Shown here: piece by piece, positions 38,840 to 46,794 of the stretch
Numbering within the stretch: the stretch's first letter is position 1
How the letters are laid out: each line of letters starts with the position of its first letter
Assembly (NCBI RefSeq): GCF_001905655.1
Contig: NZ_JMHT01000033.1
Location: 1-46,794, forward strand
Direction of reading: 5' to 3'
Source of the DNA: Mycobacterium sp. ST-F2
GTDB taxonomy: Bacteria > Actinomycetota > Actinomycetes > Mycobacteriales > Mycobacteriaceae
DNA length: 46,794 nt
The notes under the pieces: model-generated
What the model was told of the DNA's origin: nothing
The model's input: only the letters and a program-made list of their open reading frames with translations
Database searches by the model: none
Program-made: the position numbers and the translations under genes

Positions 38840-39955
38840 GTGGACCTCGACCGTCAAGCCGACATTGCCGCCCTCGACAGCACTCTGACCACTGTGGAGC
38901 GGGTGCTCGACGTCGACGGTCTGCGCGCGCGGATCGCCAATCTCGAACAGGAAGCCTCCGACCCCAAGTTGTGGGACGACCAGGCCAACGCCCAGAAGGT
39001 GACCAGCAGCCTCTCGCATGCCCAGGGCGAGCTGCGCCGGGTCGAAGAGCTGCGGGGACGGGTCGAGGACCTGCCGGTGCTGTACGAGCTGGCCGAGGAG
39101 GAAGAGGGCGCCGCGAAAGCCGACGCCGTGGCAGACGCCGACGCCGAATTGGCCAAGCTCCGTGAAGACATCGAGGCGCTCGAGGTTCGAACGCTGCTGT
39201 CGGGGGAATACGACGAGCGGGAAGCTGTCGTCACCATTCGCTCCGGCGCCGGTGGCGTCGACGCTGCCGACTGGGCCGAGATGTTGATGCGCATGTACAT
39301 CCGCTGGGCCGAGAAGCACGGGTATCCGGTCGAGGTCTTCGACACGTCGTACGCAGAGGAGGCGGGCATCAAGAGCGCGACCTTCGCGGTGCACACGCCG
39401 TTCGCGTACGGCACCCTGTCGGTCGAGCAGGGCACGCACCGCCTCGTGCGGATCAGCCCGTTCGACAACCAGAGCCGCCGCCAGACGTCGTTCGCCGACG
39501 TCGAGGTGCTGCCGGTTGTCGAGACCGCCGACTCCATCGACATCCCCGAAGGTGACATCCGCGTCGACGTCTACCGGTCGAGCGGTCCGGGTGGTCAGTC
39601 CGTGAACACCACCGACTCGGCGGTCCGGCTGACGCACATCCCGACGGGCATCGTCGTGACCTGTCAGAACGAGAAATCGCAGCTGCAGAACAAGGTTTCC
39701 GCGATGCGGGTGCTCAGCGCCAAGCTGCTGGAACGCAAGCGCCAGGAAGAGCGTGCCGAGATGGACGCGCTCAAGGGCGACGGCGGCAGCTCCTGGGGCA
39801 ATCAGATGCGCTCGTACGTGCTGCACCCCTACCAGATGGTGAAAGACCTGCGCACCGAGTTCGAGGTCGGCAACCCGGCCTCGGTTCTCGACGGCGACAT
39901 CGACGGCTTCCTGGAGGCCGGGATCCGCTGGCGCAACCGAAAAGAAGATGACTAA
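38840..39955 (+). CDS. prfB: Peptide chain release factor 2
   Basis: RF2 (371 residues) recognises UGA and UAA stop codons and triggers peptide release. The stop-codon tripeptide SPF lies in [16 protein letters not shown], and the catalytic GGQ in [19 protein letters not shown]. The gene reads straight through with no in-frame stop near codon 25, so the autoregulatory frameshift found in many bacteria is absent. The start is GTG at 38840, eight bases after a -10-like TACCCT (38826-38831), suggesting a leaderless message. Its end overlaps the start of the MscS gene by eight bases. Confidence 0.95.
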   Translation: MDLDRQADIAALDSTLTTVERVLDVDGLRARIANLEQEASDPKLWDDQANAQKVTSSLSHAQGELRRVEELRGRVEDLPVLYELAEEEEGAAKADAVADADAELAKLREDIEALEVRTLLSGEYDEREAVVTIRSGAGGVDAADWAEMLMRMYIRWAEKHGYPVEVFDTSYAEEAGIKSATFAVHTPFAYGTLSVEQGTHRLVRISPFDNQSRRQTSFADVEVLPVVETADSIDIPEGDIRVDVYRSSGPGGQSVNTTDSAVRLTHIPTGIVVTCQNEKSQLQNKVSAMRVLSAKLLERKRQEERAEMDALKGDGGSSWGNQMRSYVLHPYQMVKDLRTEFEVGNPASVLDGDIDGFLEAGIRWRNRKEDD

Positions 39956-40949
39956 CTTTTTCTCTGTCTTTGTCGCGAGCCAACCGCAATCGCTCGGTTG
40001 GTGGGCCCAGCGGTGGCACGAATTCTGGCGCGGCTCGATCGGTGAGTGGATCATCACCCGCGGCCTGCGGATCGTCATGCTCGTCATCGCGGCGATGCTC
40101 ATCGCGCGGTTCGTCGGCTGGCTGACCCACCGGATCACCGCCCGCATCGACGAGCGTTTTCAGGAGAGCGACGCGCTGGTCCGGTCGGAGACCACCAAGC
40201 ACCGGCAAGCCGTCGCCTCGGTGATCTCGTGGGTGACCATCGCCCTGGTGTCGGTGATCGTGCTGGTCGACGTCATCGAAATCCTCGGCATCCCCATCGG
40301 CTCCCTCGTCGCGCCCGCAGCTGTGCTGGGCGCCGCGCTGGGTTTCGGCGCACAGCGCATCGTGCAGGACCTGCTGGCCGGGTTCTTCATCATCACCGAG
40401 AAGCAGTACGGCTTCGGTGACCTGGTGTCGCTCACCGTCACCGGTATCAACACACCGGCCGAAGGCACGGTCGAAGACGTCACGCTCCGCGTCACCAAGC
40501 TGCGCTCCAGCGACGGTGAGGTGTACACGATCCCGAACGGGCAGATCGCCAAGACCGTCAACCTGTCCAAGGACTGGGCGCGCGCCGTCGTGGACATCCC
40601 GGTGCCCACGACCGCGGACCTCGGCAAGGTCAACGACGTGCTGGGCCGGGTCTGCGAACGCGCGATGGAGGACATCCAGTTGCGCACCTTGCTGCTCGAC
40701 AAGCCCCAGCTGATGGGCGTGGAGAGCATCGAACTCGACACCGTGAACCTGCGGATGGTGGCCCGGACCTTGCCCGGCAAGCAGTTCGAGGTCGGCCGGC
40801 GCTTGCGGGTCATGGTCGTTTCGGCGCTGGGCCGCGCCGGCATCGAGAGCCCGCACGACAACGAGCCCGAGGTCGAGGCCATGGTGCATCCGGCCACCGT
40901 CGCCGGCGCCGAGGACAAGACGCAGGGGCCGGGGGACGAGCAACGATGA
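39948..40949 (+). CDS. MscS-family mechanosensitive channel
   Basis: This 333-residue membrane channel opens under membrane tension to release solutes during osmotic downshock. N-terminal helices (about residues 36-57 and 90-112) are followed by the glycine/alanine-rich pore helix [20 protein letters not shown] (around 122-141). The cytoplasmic beta domain includes [20 protein letters not shown]. The C-terminus lacks extra membrane segments. The ATG overlaps the prfB stop (ATGACTAA), a conserved arrangement in mycobacteria, where this corresponds to Rv3104c. Ion selectivity cannot be inferred. Confidence 0.85.
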   Translation: MTNFFSVFVASQPQSLGWWAQRWHEFWRGSIGEWIITRGLRIVMLVIAAMLIARFVGWLTHRITARIDERFQESDALVRSETTKHRQAVASVISWVTIALVSVIVLVDVIEILGIPIGSLVAPAAVLGAALGFGAQRIVQDLLAGFFIITEKQYGFGDLVSLTVTGINTPAEGTVEDVTLRVTKLRSSDGEVYTIPNGQIAKTVNLSKDWARAVVDIPVPTTADLGKVNDVLGRVCERAMEDIQLRTLLLDKPQLMGVESIELDTVNLRMVARTLPGKQFEVGRRLRVMVVSALGRAGIESPHDNEPEVEAMVHPATVAGAEDKTQGPGDEQR

Positions 40950-41491
40950 ACGCGCTGTCCCGTATCGCGGCCAAACACGCCGACCGCGCCTGGCCCGCGT
41001 ACATCCTGGGCCGGGTCCGGACGTCCACGGTGGGCCTGATCGTGGCCTTCTTCGTGGCGTACTGGCTGCACCAGACCTACGCGCCGCCACCGCCGGCGCC
41101 GACACCGCCGCCCGCGGTCGTGCCCCCGGGTTTCGTCCCCAATCCCGAGTACACCTGGGTGCCGCGCACCGATGTGAACACCCGCCCCCGGACGACGAGC
41201 CGGCCGACGCCGACCGAGACCACCACCGAGACGACCGACACGACGACCAGCTCGACCACGTCCGGCACGAGCACCTCCAGCACGTCGGCGCCGCCCACCA
41301 CGACGGTCATCACCCCGGCACCGGGAATCCTGCCGCCCGTCACACTGCCGGTCCTGCCCGGTCAGGCCCCGGCTCCCACTCCGGCTCCGGCGCCCGCGCC
41401 GCCGCCCGGCCCGCTGCCGGCCGCAGCACCGCCCGGCGGCCCGGTCACGACCACCACGATTTCGCCCGGTGCGGCACCGGCGGCGAGCTAG
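40946..41491 (+). CDS. Proline/threonine-rich membrane-anchored protein (Rv3103c-like)
   Basis: This 181-residue protein has one membrane helix near residues 30-46 (STVGLIVAFFVAYWL). A low-complexity extracytoplasmic tail follows: first proline-rich (APPPPAPTPPPAVVPPGF), then Thr/Ser-rich (residues about 85-125), then again Pro/Ala-rich. Such tails usually span the cell wall or are glycosylated. The ATG overlaps the stop of the MscS gene (ATGA). Its place between mscS and ftsE is conserved in mycobacteria, hinting at a cell-envelope or division role, but the function is unknown. Confidence 0.75.
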   Translation: MNALSRIAAKHADRAWPAYILGRVRTSTVGLIVAFFVAYWLHQTYAPPPPAPTPPPAVVPPGFVPNPEYTWVPRTDVNTRPRTTSRPTPTETTTETTDTTTSSTTSGTSTSSTSAPPTTTVITPAPGILPPVTLPVLPGQAPAPTPAPAPAPPPGPLPAAAPPGGPVTTTTISPGAAPAAS

Positions 41492-41545
41492 CGGCATCAG
41501 CCTCATCCGTCACACTTCAACGTCCGACTACACTGGCGTGCCGTG

Positions 41546-42235
41546 ATGATCACCCTCGACCACGTGAGTAAGAACTACAAGTCTTCGGCACGCCCAGCCC
41601 TGGACAACGTGTCGCTCAAGATCGACAAGGGTGAGTTCGTCTTCCTCATCGGTCCGTCCGGCTCCGGCAAGTCGACGTTCATGCGTCTGCTGCTCGGTGC
41701 CGAGGTGCCGACCTCGGGTGACATCCGCGTCTCGAAGTTCCACGTCAACAAGCTGCCCAGCCGGCACATCCCGAGCCTGCGCCAGGTGCTCGGCTGCGTG
41801 TTCCAGGATTTCCGGCTGCTGCAGCAGAAGACGGTGTTCGAGAACGTGGCCTTCGCGCTCGAGGTGATCGGCAAGCGCCCGGACACCATCAACCGCATCG
41901 TGCCCGACGTGCTGGAGATGGTGGGCCTGTCGGGCAAGGCCAACCGGCTGCCCGGTGAGCTGTCCGGTGGCGAGCAGCAGCGCGTGGCGATCGCGCGGGC
42001 GTTCGTCAACCGCCCGCTGGTGCTGTTGGCCGACGAACCCACCGGCAACTTGGACCCCGAGACGAGCAACGACATCATGGACCTGCTGGAGCGGATCAAC
42101 CGCACCGGTACGACGGTCGTGATGGCCACCCACGACCATCACATCGTCGACTCGATGCGTCAGCGCGTCATCGAACTCGAACTCGGCCGCCTCATCCGCG
42201 ATGAGCAGAGCGGCGTCTACGGAATGGATCGCTAA
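41546..42235 (+). CDS. ftsE: Cell-division ATP-binding protein FtsE
   Basis: This 229-residue ABC ATPase drives FtsX, which activates cell-wall hydrolases at the division site. Walker A is GPSGSGKST, the signature is LSGGEQQR and Walker B is VLLADEPTG, followed by the switch His in MATHDHH. I prefer the ATG at 41546 ([10 protein letters not shown]), matching M. tuberculosis. The GTG just before it at 41543 is eight bases after a -10-like TACACT (41529-41534), so a leaderless start there is possible. It is immediately followed by ftsX. Confidence 0.95.
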   Translation: MITLDHVSKNYKSSARPALDNVSLKIDKGEFVFLIGPSGSGKSTFMRLLLGAEVPTSGDIRVSKFHVNKLPSRHIPSLRQVLGCVFQDFRLLQQKTVFENVAFALEVIGKRPDTINRIVPDVLEMVGLSGKANRLPGELSGGEQQRVAIARAFVNRPLVLLADEPTGNLDPETSNDIMDLLERINRTGTTVVMATHDHHIVDSMRQRVIELELGRLIRDEQSGVYGMDR

Positions 42236-43132
42236 GTGCGCTTCGGCTTTCTTGTCAATGAAGTCCTGACCGGATTTCGTCGCAACGTCACCATGACCGT
42301 TGCCATGATCCTGACGACCGCCATCTCCATCGGCTTGTTCGGTGGTGGTCTGCTGATCGTCCGGCTGGCCGACCAGTCCAAGCAGATCTACCTGGACCGC
42401 GTGGAGAGCCAGGTCTTCCTGACCGACGACATCTCGTCCAATGACCCCAACTGTGACGCCGACCCGTGCAAGTCGCTGCGCAAGCTGATCGACGACCGCA
42501 AGGACGTCAAGTCGGTGCGGTACATGAACCGGGACCAGGCGTACGACGACGCCGTCCGCCGGATTCCGGCTTTCAAGGACTATGCGAGCAAGAAGGCGTT
42601 CCCGGCGTCGTTCGTTGTCAAGCTCGACAATCCCGAGCAGCACAAGGGATTTGAGGACGCGCTACGCGGACGTCCCGGTGTGCGTCAGGTGACCGACCAG
42701 AAGGAACTGGTCGACAGGCTCTTCGGCATCCTCGGCGGCATCAGCAACGCGGCATTCGCGGTGGCGCTGGTGCAGGCGGTCGCTGCAGTTCTGTTGATCG
42801 CCAACATGGTTCAGGTTGCCGCCTACACCCGCCGTACCGAGATCGGCATCATGCGACTGGTCGGTGCCACGCGCTGGTACACGCAGCTGCCGTTCCTGGT
42901 GGAGGCGATGCTGGCCGCGACCATCGGTGTGGTGGGCGCCGTCATCGGCTTGATCGTGGTGCGGGCCATGTTCCTCGAGGACGTGCTCAACCAGTTCTAT
43001 CAAGCCGGTCTGATCGCCAAGGTCGACTACGCCGACGTTCTCTTCTATTGCGCGCCAATCATGTTGGCCCTGGGCCTGACGATGTCGGGCGTCACGGCCT
43101 ACGCGACGCTGCGCGCGTACATCCGGCGGTAG
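42236..43132 (+). CDS. ftsX: Cell-division protein FtsX
   Basis: This 298-residue membrane partner of FtsE has one N-terminal helix ([20 protein letters not shown]). A large extracellular domain (about residues 45-170) contains two cysteines (NCDADPC) that mycobacterial FtsX uses for a disulfide near its RipC-binding surface. Three C-terminal helices follow. GTG at 42236 begins directly after the ftsE TAA, so the two are translationally linked. The cytoplasmic coupling segment [19 protein letters not shown] is intact. Confidence 0.94.
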   Translation: MRFGFLVNEVLTGFRRNVTMTVAMILTTAISIGLFGGGLLIVRLADQSKQIYLDRVESQVFLTDDISSNDPNCDADPCKSLRKLIDDRKDVKSVRYMNRDQAYDDAVRRIPAFKDYASKKAFPASFVVKLDNPEQHKGFEDALRGRPGVRQVTDQKELVDRLFGILGGISNAAFAVALVQAVAAVLLIANMVQVAAYTRRTEIGIMRLVGATRWYTQLPFLVEAMLAATIGVVGAVIGLIVVRAMFLEDVLNQFYQAGLIAKVDYADVLFYCAPIMLALGLTMSGVTAYATLRAYIRR

Positions 43133-43134
43133 CG

Positions 43135-43635
43135 GTGGCAAAGAAGAAGGACGCGACCAAGGACAAGTCGGGTAATAACTCGGTGGTCGCAACCAACCGC
43201 AAAGCGCGGCACAACTATTCGATCATCGACACCTACGAGGCCGGGATCGTCCTGGTCGGCACCGAAGTGAAGAGTCTGCGTGAGGGCTTGGCGTCGCTGG
43301 CCGACGCCTTCGCCACCGTCGACGACGGCGAAGTGTGGATCCGTAATCTGCACATCGCCGAGTACCACCACGGCACGTGGACCAACCACGCTCCGCGGCG
43401 CAACCGAAAGCTGTTGCTGCACCGGAAGCAGATCGACACGTTGGTCGGCAAACTGCGCGACGGCAACTTCACACTGGTGCCGCTGAAGATGTACTTCTCC
43501 GACGGCCGCGTCAAGGTCGAATTGGCGCTGGCCCGCGGTAAAGAGGCACACGACAAGCGCCAGGACATCGCGAAGCGCGACGCGCAGCGCGAGATCAGCC
43601 GCGAGATGGGCCGACGCCTCAAGGGCAGGAACTGA
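43135..43635 (+). CDS. smpB: tmRNA-binding protein SmpB
   Basis: SmpB (166 residues) binds tmRNA and places it in stalled ribosomes for trans-translation. The core OB-fold shows [38 protein letters not shown] and [20 protein letters not shown]; the basic C-terminal tail ends RRLKGRN. The start is GTG at 43135 (reads MAKKKDATK), two bases after the ftsX stop. Its partner RNA gene ssrA lies about 2.7 kb downstream on the same strand. Confidence 0.95.
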   Translation: MAKKKDATKDKSGNNSVVATNRKARHNYSIIDTYEAGIVLVGTEVKSLREGLASLADAFATVDDGEVWIRNLHIAEYHHGTWTNHAPRRNRKLLLHRKQIDTLVGKLRDGNFTLVPLKMYFSDGRVKVELALARGKEAHDKRQDIAKRDAQREISREMGRRLKGRN

Positions 43636-44477
43636 CCGGGGTCCTGCTCGCGCTGCTGGCGGCGCTGGGCTATGGCATCAGCGATTTCGTCGGCGGCATC
43701 GCGTCCCGGCGCGTCGCGGCGCTACGGGTGGTGCTGGTGTCGTACCCCGTCGCCGGCGTGCTGCTGACGGTGATGGCATGCGTTGTCGGCGGCCAGGTTT
43801 CGTCGGACGCAGTGCTGTGGGGCGTGTTGTGCGGCGTCTTGCAGGCGTTCGGAATCTGGTGGTTCTACGCCGCGTTGGGTTCTGGACCCATATCCGTCGT
43901 CTCACCGTTGACCGCGATCCTGGTGTCGGCGGGACCGATTGCCGTCGGCGTCGCCATGGGGGAGCGGCCCAGCGGGCTGGCGATCGCCGGGATCGCGCTG
44001 GCCCTGGTCGCGGTGGCACTGGTCAGTGCCCAGGCCACCGATGAGGACGAGACCCCGCACCGTTTCACCGCCAAGGTCGCCTGGCTGACCGTCGGCTCAG
44101 GACTTACTTTCGGGCTCAGCTTCGCCGTGATCCATCAGGTGCCGCACGACGCGAAGCTCTGGCCGTTGGTGTTCGCGCGCTTCGCGGCCACCGCGGTGGT
44201 GATGGTCGCCGCGGTGGCGACCCGCAATTTCGCTCTGCCACGCGGACTTCCGCTGAAGCTGGGCCTGGTCGCGGCGGCGCTCGACGTCATCGCGAACGTG
44301 GGGATGCTGCTGGCGCTGCAGGCCTCGATGCTGTCGTTGGCGAGCGTGCTGATCTCGCTCTATCCCGCGGCGACCGTCGCCCTGGCCATGGTGGTGCTCA
44401 AAGAGCGGGTTCGGGCCTGGCAGGCCGTCGGCATGGCGCTGGCGCTTGCCTCGGTCGCGATGATCGCCGCGGGGTAG
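43632..44477 (+). CDS. EamA/DMT-type membrane transporter
   Basis: This is a protein of about 281 residues with ten predicted membrane helices in two repeated halves, as in the drug/metabolite transporter family. The first helix begins [19 protein letters not shown], and the C-terminal repeat ends with [22 protein letters not shown]. The start is unclear: the first ATG/GTG in frame (GTG 43728) would delete the first helix. A CTG at 43632 overlapping the smpB stop (CTGA) gives the full fold, so I use it with caution. The transported compound is unknown. Confidence 0.75.
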   Translation: MTGVLLALLAALGYGISDFVGGIASRRVAALRVVLVSYPVAGVLLTVMACVVGGQVSSDAVLWGVLCGVLQAFGIWWFYAALGSGPISVVSPLTAILVSAGPIAVGVAMGERPSGLAIAGIALALVAVALVSAQATDEDETPHRFTAKVAWLTVGSGLTFGLSFAVIHQVPHDAKLWPLVFARFAATAVVMVAAVATRNFALPRGLPLKLGLVAAALDVIANVGMLLALQASMLSLASVLISLYPAATVALAMVVLKERVRAWQAVGMALALASVAMIAAG

Positions 44478-44485
44478 TGGGCTGA

Positions 44486-44893
44486 CTAGAGCTGGTTGAT
44501 CCGGATCAGGTTGCCGGACGGGTCGCGAAATGCGCAGTCGCGCACGCCGTAATCCTGGTCGGTCGGTTCCTGCAGGACGTCGGCTCCGGAGGCCTCCAGG
44601 CGGGCGAACAGCGTATCCAGGTCGTCGGTGGCCAGGGTGATCGCGCCGTACGAACCCTTGGCGATGAGCTCCAGAATGGTGCGACGCTCGTCGTCGGTGA
44701 TGCCGGGGTCGGCGGCCGGCGGGTGCAGCACGATCGACGTGCCCGGCTGTCCGGGCGGGCCGACGGTGATCCACCGCATGTCTTGGTAGCCAACGTCTTT
44801 GCGGACCTCGAAGCCGAGGTCGTCGCGGTAGAACTTGAGCGCGGCTTCGGCGTCGGTGTGTGGCAGGAATGCGTAGTGAATCGAGATGTCCAT
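44486..44893 (-). CDS. VOC-superfamily (glyoxalase-like) protein
   Basis: This 135-residue protein has the paired beta-alpha-beta-beta-beta modules of the glyoxalase/bleomycin-resistance/dioxygenase fold. It opens MDISIHYAFLPHTDAEAALK, with FYRDDLGFEV in the first module and YGVRDCAFRDPSGNLIRIN in the second. Such proteins can be metal-dependent lyases, isomerases or binding proteins; this one cannot be assigned further. It lies 20 bp after the AraC-type gene on the same strand, so the regulator probably controls it. Confidence 0.8.
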   Translation of the reverse strand: MDISIHYAFLPHTDAEAALKFYRDDLGFEVRKDVGYQDMRWITVGPPGQPGTSIVLHPPAADPGITDDERRTILELIAKGSYGAITLATDDLDTLFARLEASGADVLQEPTDQDYGVRDCAFRDPSGNLIRINQL

Positions 44894-44913
44894 GCCCGTC
44901 ACGCTAATGGCGG

Positions 44914-45348
44914 TCAGTGCGGCGGCGCTTCTTGATTCCTGATCGGTCTGGTGACCTGCCGGGCCAGGCAGGCGGGAATGCCGTCGGCCGCCTGCGAATG
45001 GTCGCGGCGATACACGCTGGGCGCGACCCCGACCAGCTCGGTGAACCGCGTGCTGAACGTGCCCAGTGACGAAAAGCCAACGGCGAAGCACACATCCGTG
45101 ACGCTGAGGTCGCCCCGGCGCAGCAGGGTCATGGCCCGTTCGATGCGGCGCGTCATCAGGTACGAGTAGGGCGACTCGCCGTAGATGCGCCGGAACTCCC
45201 GGCTCAAGTGGCCGGCCGACATGTGCGCGCCGCGGGCCAGGTCCTCGACATTGAGCGGCTTGGCGTACTCGCGGTCGATCCGGTCCCGCACTTTGCGGAT
45301 CACCGCGATGTCCCGGAGGCGTTGCGCCTCTTGTGCGTCGTCCCCCAT
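44914..45348 (-). CDS. Short AraC-family transcriptional regulator
   Basis: This 144-residue protein consists mainly of an AraC DNA-binding domain with two helix-turn-helices: DLARGAHMSAGHLSREFRRI and VTDVCFAVGFSSLGTFSTRF. The usual N-terminal effector domain is missing, as in MarA/SoxS-type regulators, so its activity may be set by its level rather than by a ligand. The ATG at 45348 begins MGDDAQEAQR. It is the upstream gene of a pair with the VOC protein and is divergent from the maleylpyruvate-isomerase-like gene. Confidence 0.85.
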   Translation of the reverse strand: MGDDAQEAQRLRDIAVIRKVRDRIDREYAKPLNVEDLARGAHMSAGHLSREFRRIYGESPYSYLMTRRIERAMTLLRRGDLSVTDVCFAVGFSSLGTFSTRFTELVGVAPSVYRRDHSQAADGIPACLARQVTRPIRNQEAPPH

Positions 45349-45431
45349 GGGGCCATCGTGTCATGACCAGTGATTGGGACGCATCGGACGATTCGCCATC
45401 CGGCGCGGTTCGGCCGTCGTACGGTCAGTCC

Positions 45432-46286
45432 GTGAGCAGCTCAACGCGTCCCGTCACTGTCCTGGAGAAGTCCGATGTTCTGCCCGCCCTGTTCGGGGTG
45501 TGGGACGACCTGGACAAGCTGTTGTCCACGATCTCCGAGGCGGAGCTGCTGACCACGCAGACCGAGCTGCCCGGCTGGCACGTCCGGGATGTCGTCGCGC
45601 ACATCATCGGGACCGAGCTGATGCTCAAGGGTGAGCCGGTGCCGGAGGCCGACATCGACGTGTCCGAACTGGACCACGTGCACAACCCCATCGGCGTGAT
45701 GAACGAATGCTGGACGCGGTCGTTCAGCGCGCTCTCGGCAGCCGAGCTGCGGGAGAAGTTCCGCGCCGTTACAGACGACCGGCGGGCCACCCTCAACGCG
45801 ATGTCGGACGAGGAGTGGAACACGCCCACGATGACGCCGGCAGGACAGGACAGCGTGGGCCGCTTCATGCGGATCCGGACGTTCGACTCCTGGATGCACG
45901 AGCAGGACATCCGCGAGTCCGTCGCGCGCCCGGCGCCGGACGCGGCACTGCAGAAGCCGGAGGCGCAGGTGTCGCTCGATGAGATCGAGACGATGATGGG
46001 CTTCGTCGTCGCCAAGCGTGGGGGAGCGCCCGACGGATCGCGCGTCGCGATCGAACTGACCGGACCCATGGCGCGCACCATCCGCGTCGCGGTCGACGGC
46101 CGCGCGGCCGTGGTGCCCGACTTCGGCGGCGCGGAGCCGACCACGGTGATCCGGATGGACGGCTGGCAGTTCACCCGGCTGTGCGGTGGACGTCCGCTGG
46201 GCGCGGTGCGGCCGGTCGTCATCGAGTTCGAGGGTGACGCCGAGGTCGGCCGGCGCATCGTGGAGAACCTGGGTTACGTCATCTGA
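45432..46286 (+). CDS. Maleylpyruvate-isomerase-like (DinB/MDMPI family) protein
   Basis: This 284-residue protein has an N-terminal four-helix mycothiol-dependent isomerase-type domain (GWHVRDVVAHIIGTELML, then MRIRTFDSWMHEQDIRES). Three candidate metal histidines occur in these motifs. A C-terminal SCP2-like domain follows (VAIELTGPMARTIRVAVDGR). Members use mycothiol in thiol-transfer or isomerisation; the substrate is not known. I choose GTG at 45432 because the extra residues from the in-frame ATG at 45363 are low-complexity and lie over the divergent promoter region. It ends 92 bp before the tmRNA. Confidence 0.75.
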   Translation: MSSSTRPVTVLEKSDVLPALFGVWDDLDKLLSTISEAELLTTQTELPGWHVRDVVAHIIGTELMLKGEPVPEADIDVSELDHVHNPIGVMNECWTRSFSALSAAELREKFRAVTDDRRATLNAMSDEEWNTPTMTPAGQDSVGRFMRIRTFDSWMHEQDIRESVARPAPDAALQKPEAQVSLDEIETMMGFVVAKRGGAPDGSRVAIELTGPMARTIRVAVDGRAAVVPDFGGAEPTTVIRMDGWQFTRLCGGRPLGAVRPVVIEFEGDAEVGRRIVENLGYVI

Positions 46287-46339
46287 CCTGGTACTTTGGC
46301 GGTGGTCCGATATTCGGTGGAGCTTGTCGGAGCTACCGG

Positions 46340-46371
46340 TATGATGGAGTGTCCTGCCGAAAGTCGGCGGG
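46340..46371 (+). promoter_or_regulatory. tmRNA promoter element and leader hairpin
   Basis: TATGAT at 46340-46345 matches a -10 element with a start expected near 46352. A hairpin follows at once (arms 46353-46360 and 46364-46371, loop AAG), ending 7 bases before the mature tmRNA 5' end. It may guide RNase P processing. No clear -35 is seen. Confidence 0.5.
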
Positions 46372-46378
46372 GGTGCGA

Positions 46379-46747
46379 GGGGCTGAACGGTTTCGACTTC
46401 GCGCATCGAATCAAGGGAAGCGTGCCGGTGCAGGCAAGAGACCACCGTAAGCGTCGTTGTAACCAATTAAGCGCCGATTCTCATCAGCGCGACTACGCCC
46501 TCGCTGCCTAAGTAGCGACCGCGTGTCTGTCAGACCGGGAGCGCCCTCGGCCCGGACCCTGGCATCGACTAGAGGGACCCACCCACGGGGCCGGTCGCGG
46601 GGCCCGTGGGGACATCAAACAGCGACTGGGATCGTCATCTCGGCTTGTTCGCGTGACCGGGAGATCCAAGTAGAGGCATAGCGGACTGCGCACGGAGAAG
46701 TCTTGAGGGAATGCCGTAGGACCCGGGTTCAATTCCCGGCAGCTCCA
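46379..46747 (+). ncRNA. ssrA: Transfer-messenger RNA (tmRNA)
   Basis: tmRNA acts as both tRNA and mRNA to rescue stalled ribosomes together with SmpB. The 5' end GGGGCTGAACGGTTTCGACT pairs with the 3' CAGCTCC to form the alanine-type acceptor stem. The T-arm is GGGTTCAATTCCCGG. The tag reading frame at 46473-46511 encodes ADSHQRDYALAA then TAA, the mycobacterial tag. The discriminator base is A46747 and the next bases are CGA, so the CCA end is apparently not encoded and must be added. The sequence is strongly similar to the M. tuberculosis RNA throughout. Confidence 0.97.
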
Positions 46748-46794
46748 CGAATGGAACACAGATAACTTCATATTTGAGACCTCTTTGCCGGCAC

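Noticed and set aside
38840..38940. Programmed frameshift expected in prfB
   Set aside because: The RF2 frame is continuous with no internal UGA near codon 25, so no frameshift is needed.
46508..46771. Open frame of 87 codons antisense to the tmRNA 3' half
   Set aside because: It is the reverse complement of the tmRNA T-arm and acceptor region, a common false gene at tRNA-like ends.

Overview
The window is high-GC actinobacterial DNA and almost certainly comes from a Mycobacterium, probably a fast-growing Mycolicibacterium. The evidence is an antigen 85 mycolyltransferase, a DUF222/HNH (13E12-type) gene behind a perfect mycobacterial SOS box, a tmRNA encoding the tag ADSHQRDYALAA, and gene neighbourhoods that follow the M. 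tuberculosis order hisN-fadE24-fadE23, orphan response regulator-nuoA-N, and fprA/prfB-mscS-ftsE-ftsX-smpB-ssrA. The species cannot be fixed from sequence alone.

Layout. 1-1217: an IS3-family element, cut by the window edge. 1293-2744: a complete IS481-family element with 54-bp iterated inverted repeats and a 14-bp target duplication. It sits just upstream of the LexA-controlled promoter of a DUF222/HNH gene (2784-4022). 4074-4116: a bidirectional terminator. 4138-19267: the complete 14-gene nuo operon (respiratory complex I) on the minus strand, with nearly every stop codon overlapping the next start. 19472-21926: an atypical response regulator, a glycosyltransferase and a divergent TetR regulator.

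21927-29486 holds a tightly packed eight-gene minus-strand operon: homogentisate-dioxygenase-like enzyme, alpha/beta hydrolase, class III CoA transferase, HMG-CoA-lyase-like enzyme, TetR, acyl-CoA dehydrogenase, APH-like kinase and DUF6285 protein. The last three resemble the LvaC/LvaA/LvaB module of levulinate breakdown, which moves a 4-hydroxyl group by phosphorylation and elimination. I infer an unassigned route in which a ring or oxo-acid is cleaved, loaded onto CoA, rearranged and split by the lyase. This is the most interesting part of the window. Next to it lies a TetR/flavin monooxygenase/F420-type oxidoreductase unit (29574-31769) with a perfect 18-bp operator. Together with an antigen 85 gene (32059-33048) these genes occupy the place where M. 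tuberculosis has fadB4 and Rv3142c.

33124-46747 is mostly core genome: fadE23/fadE24 behind a 26-bp palindrome, hisN, a small membrane protein, fprA, prfB, an MscS channel, a proline-rich membrane protein, ftsE/ftsX, smpB, an EamA transporter, a VOC protein with a short AraC regulator, a maleylpyruvate-isomerase-like protein and the tmRNA gene. smpB and ssrA, the two parts of trans-translation, lie about 2.7 kb apart.
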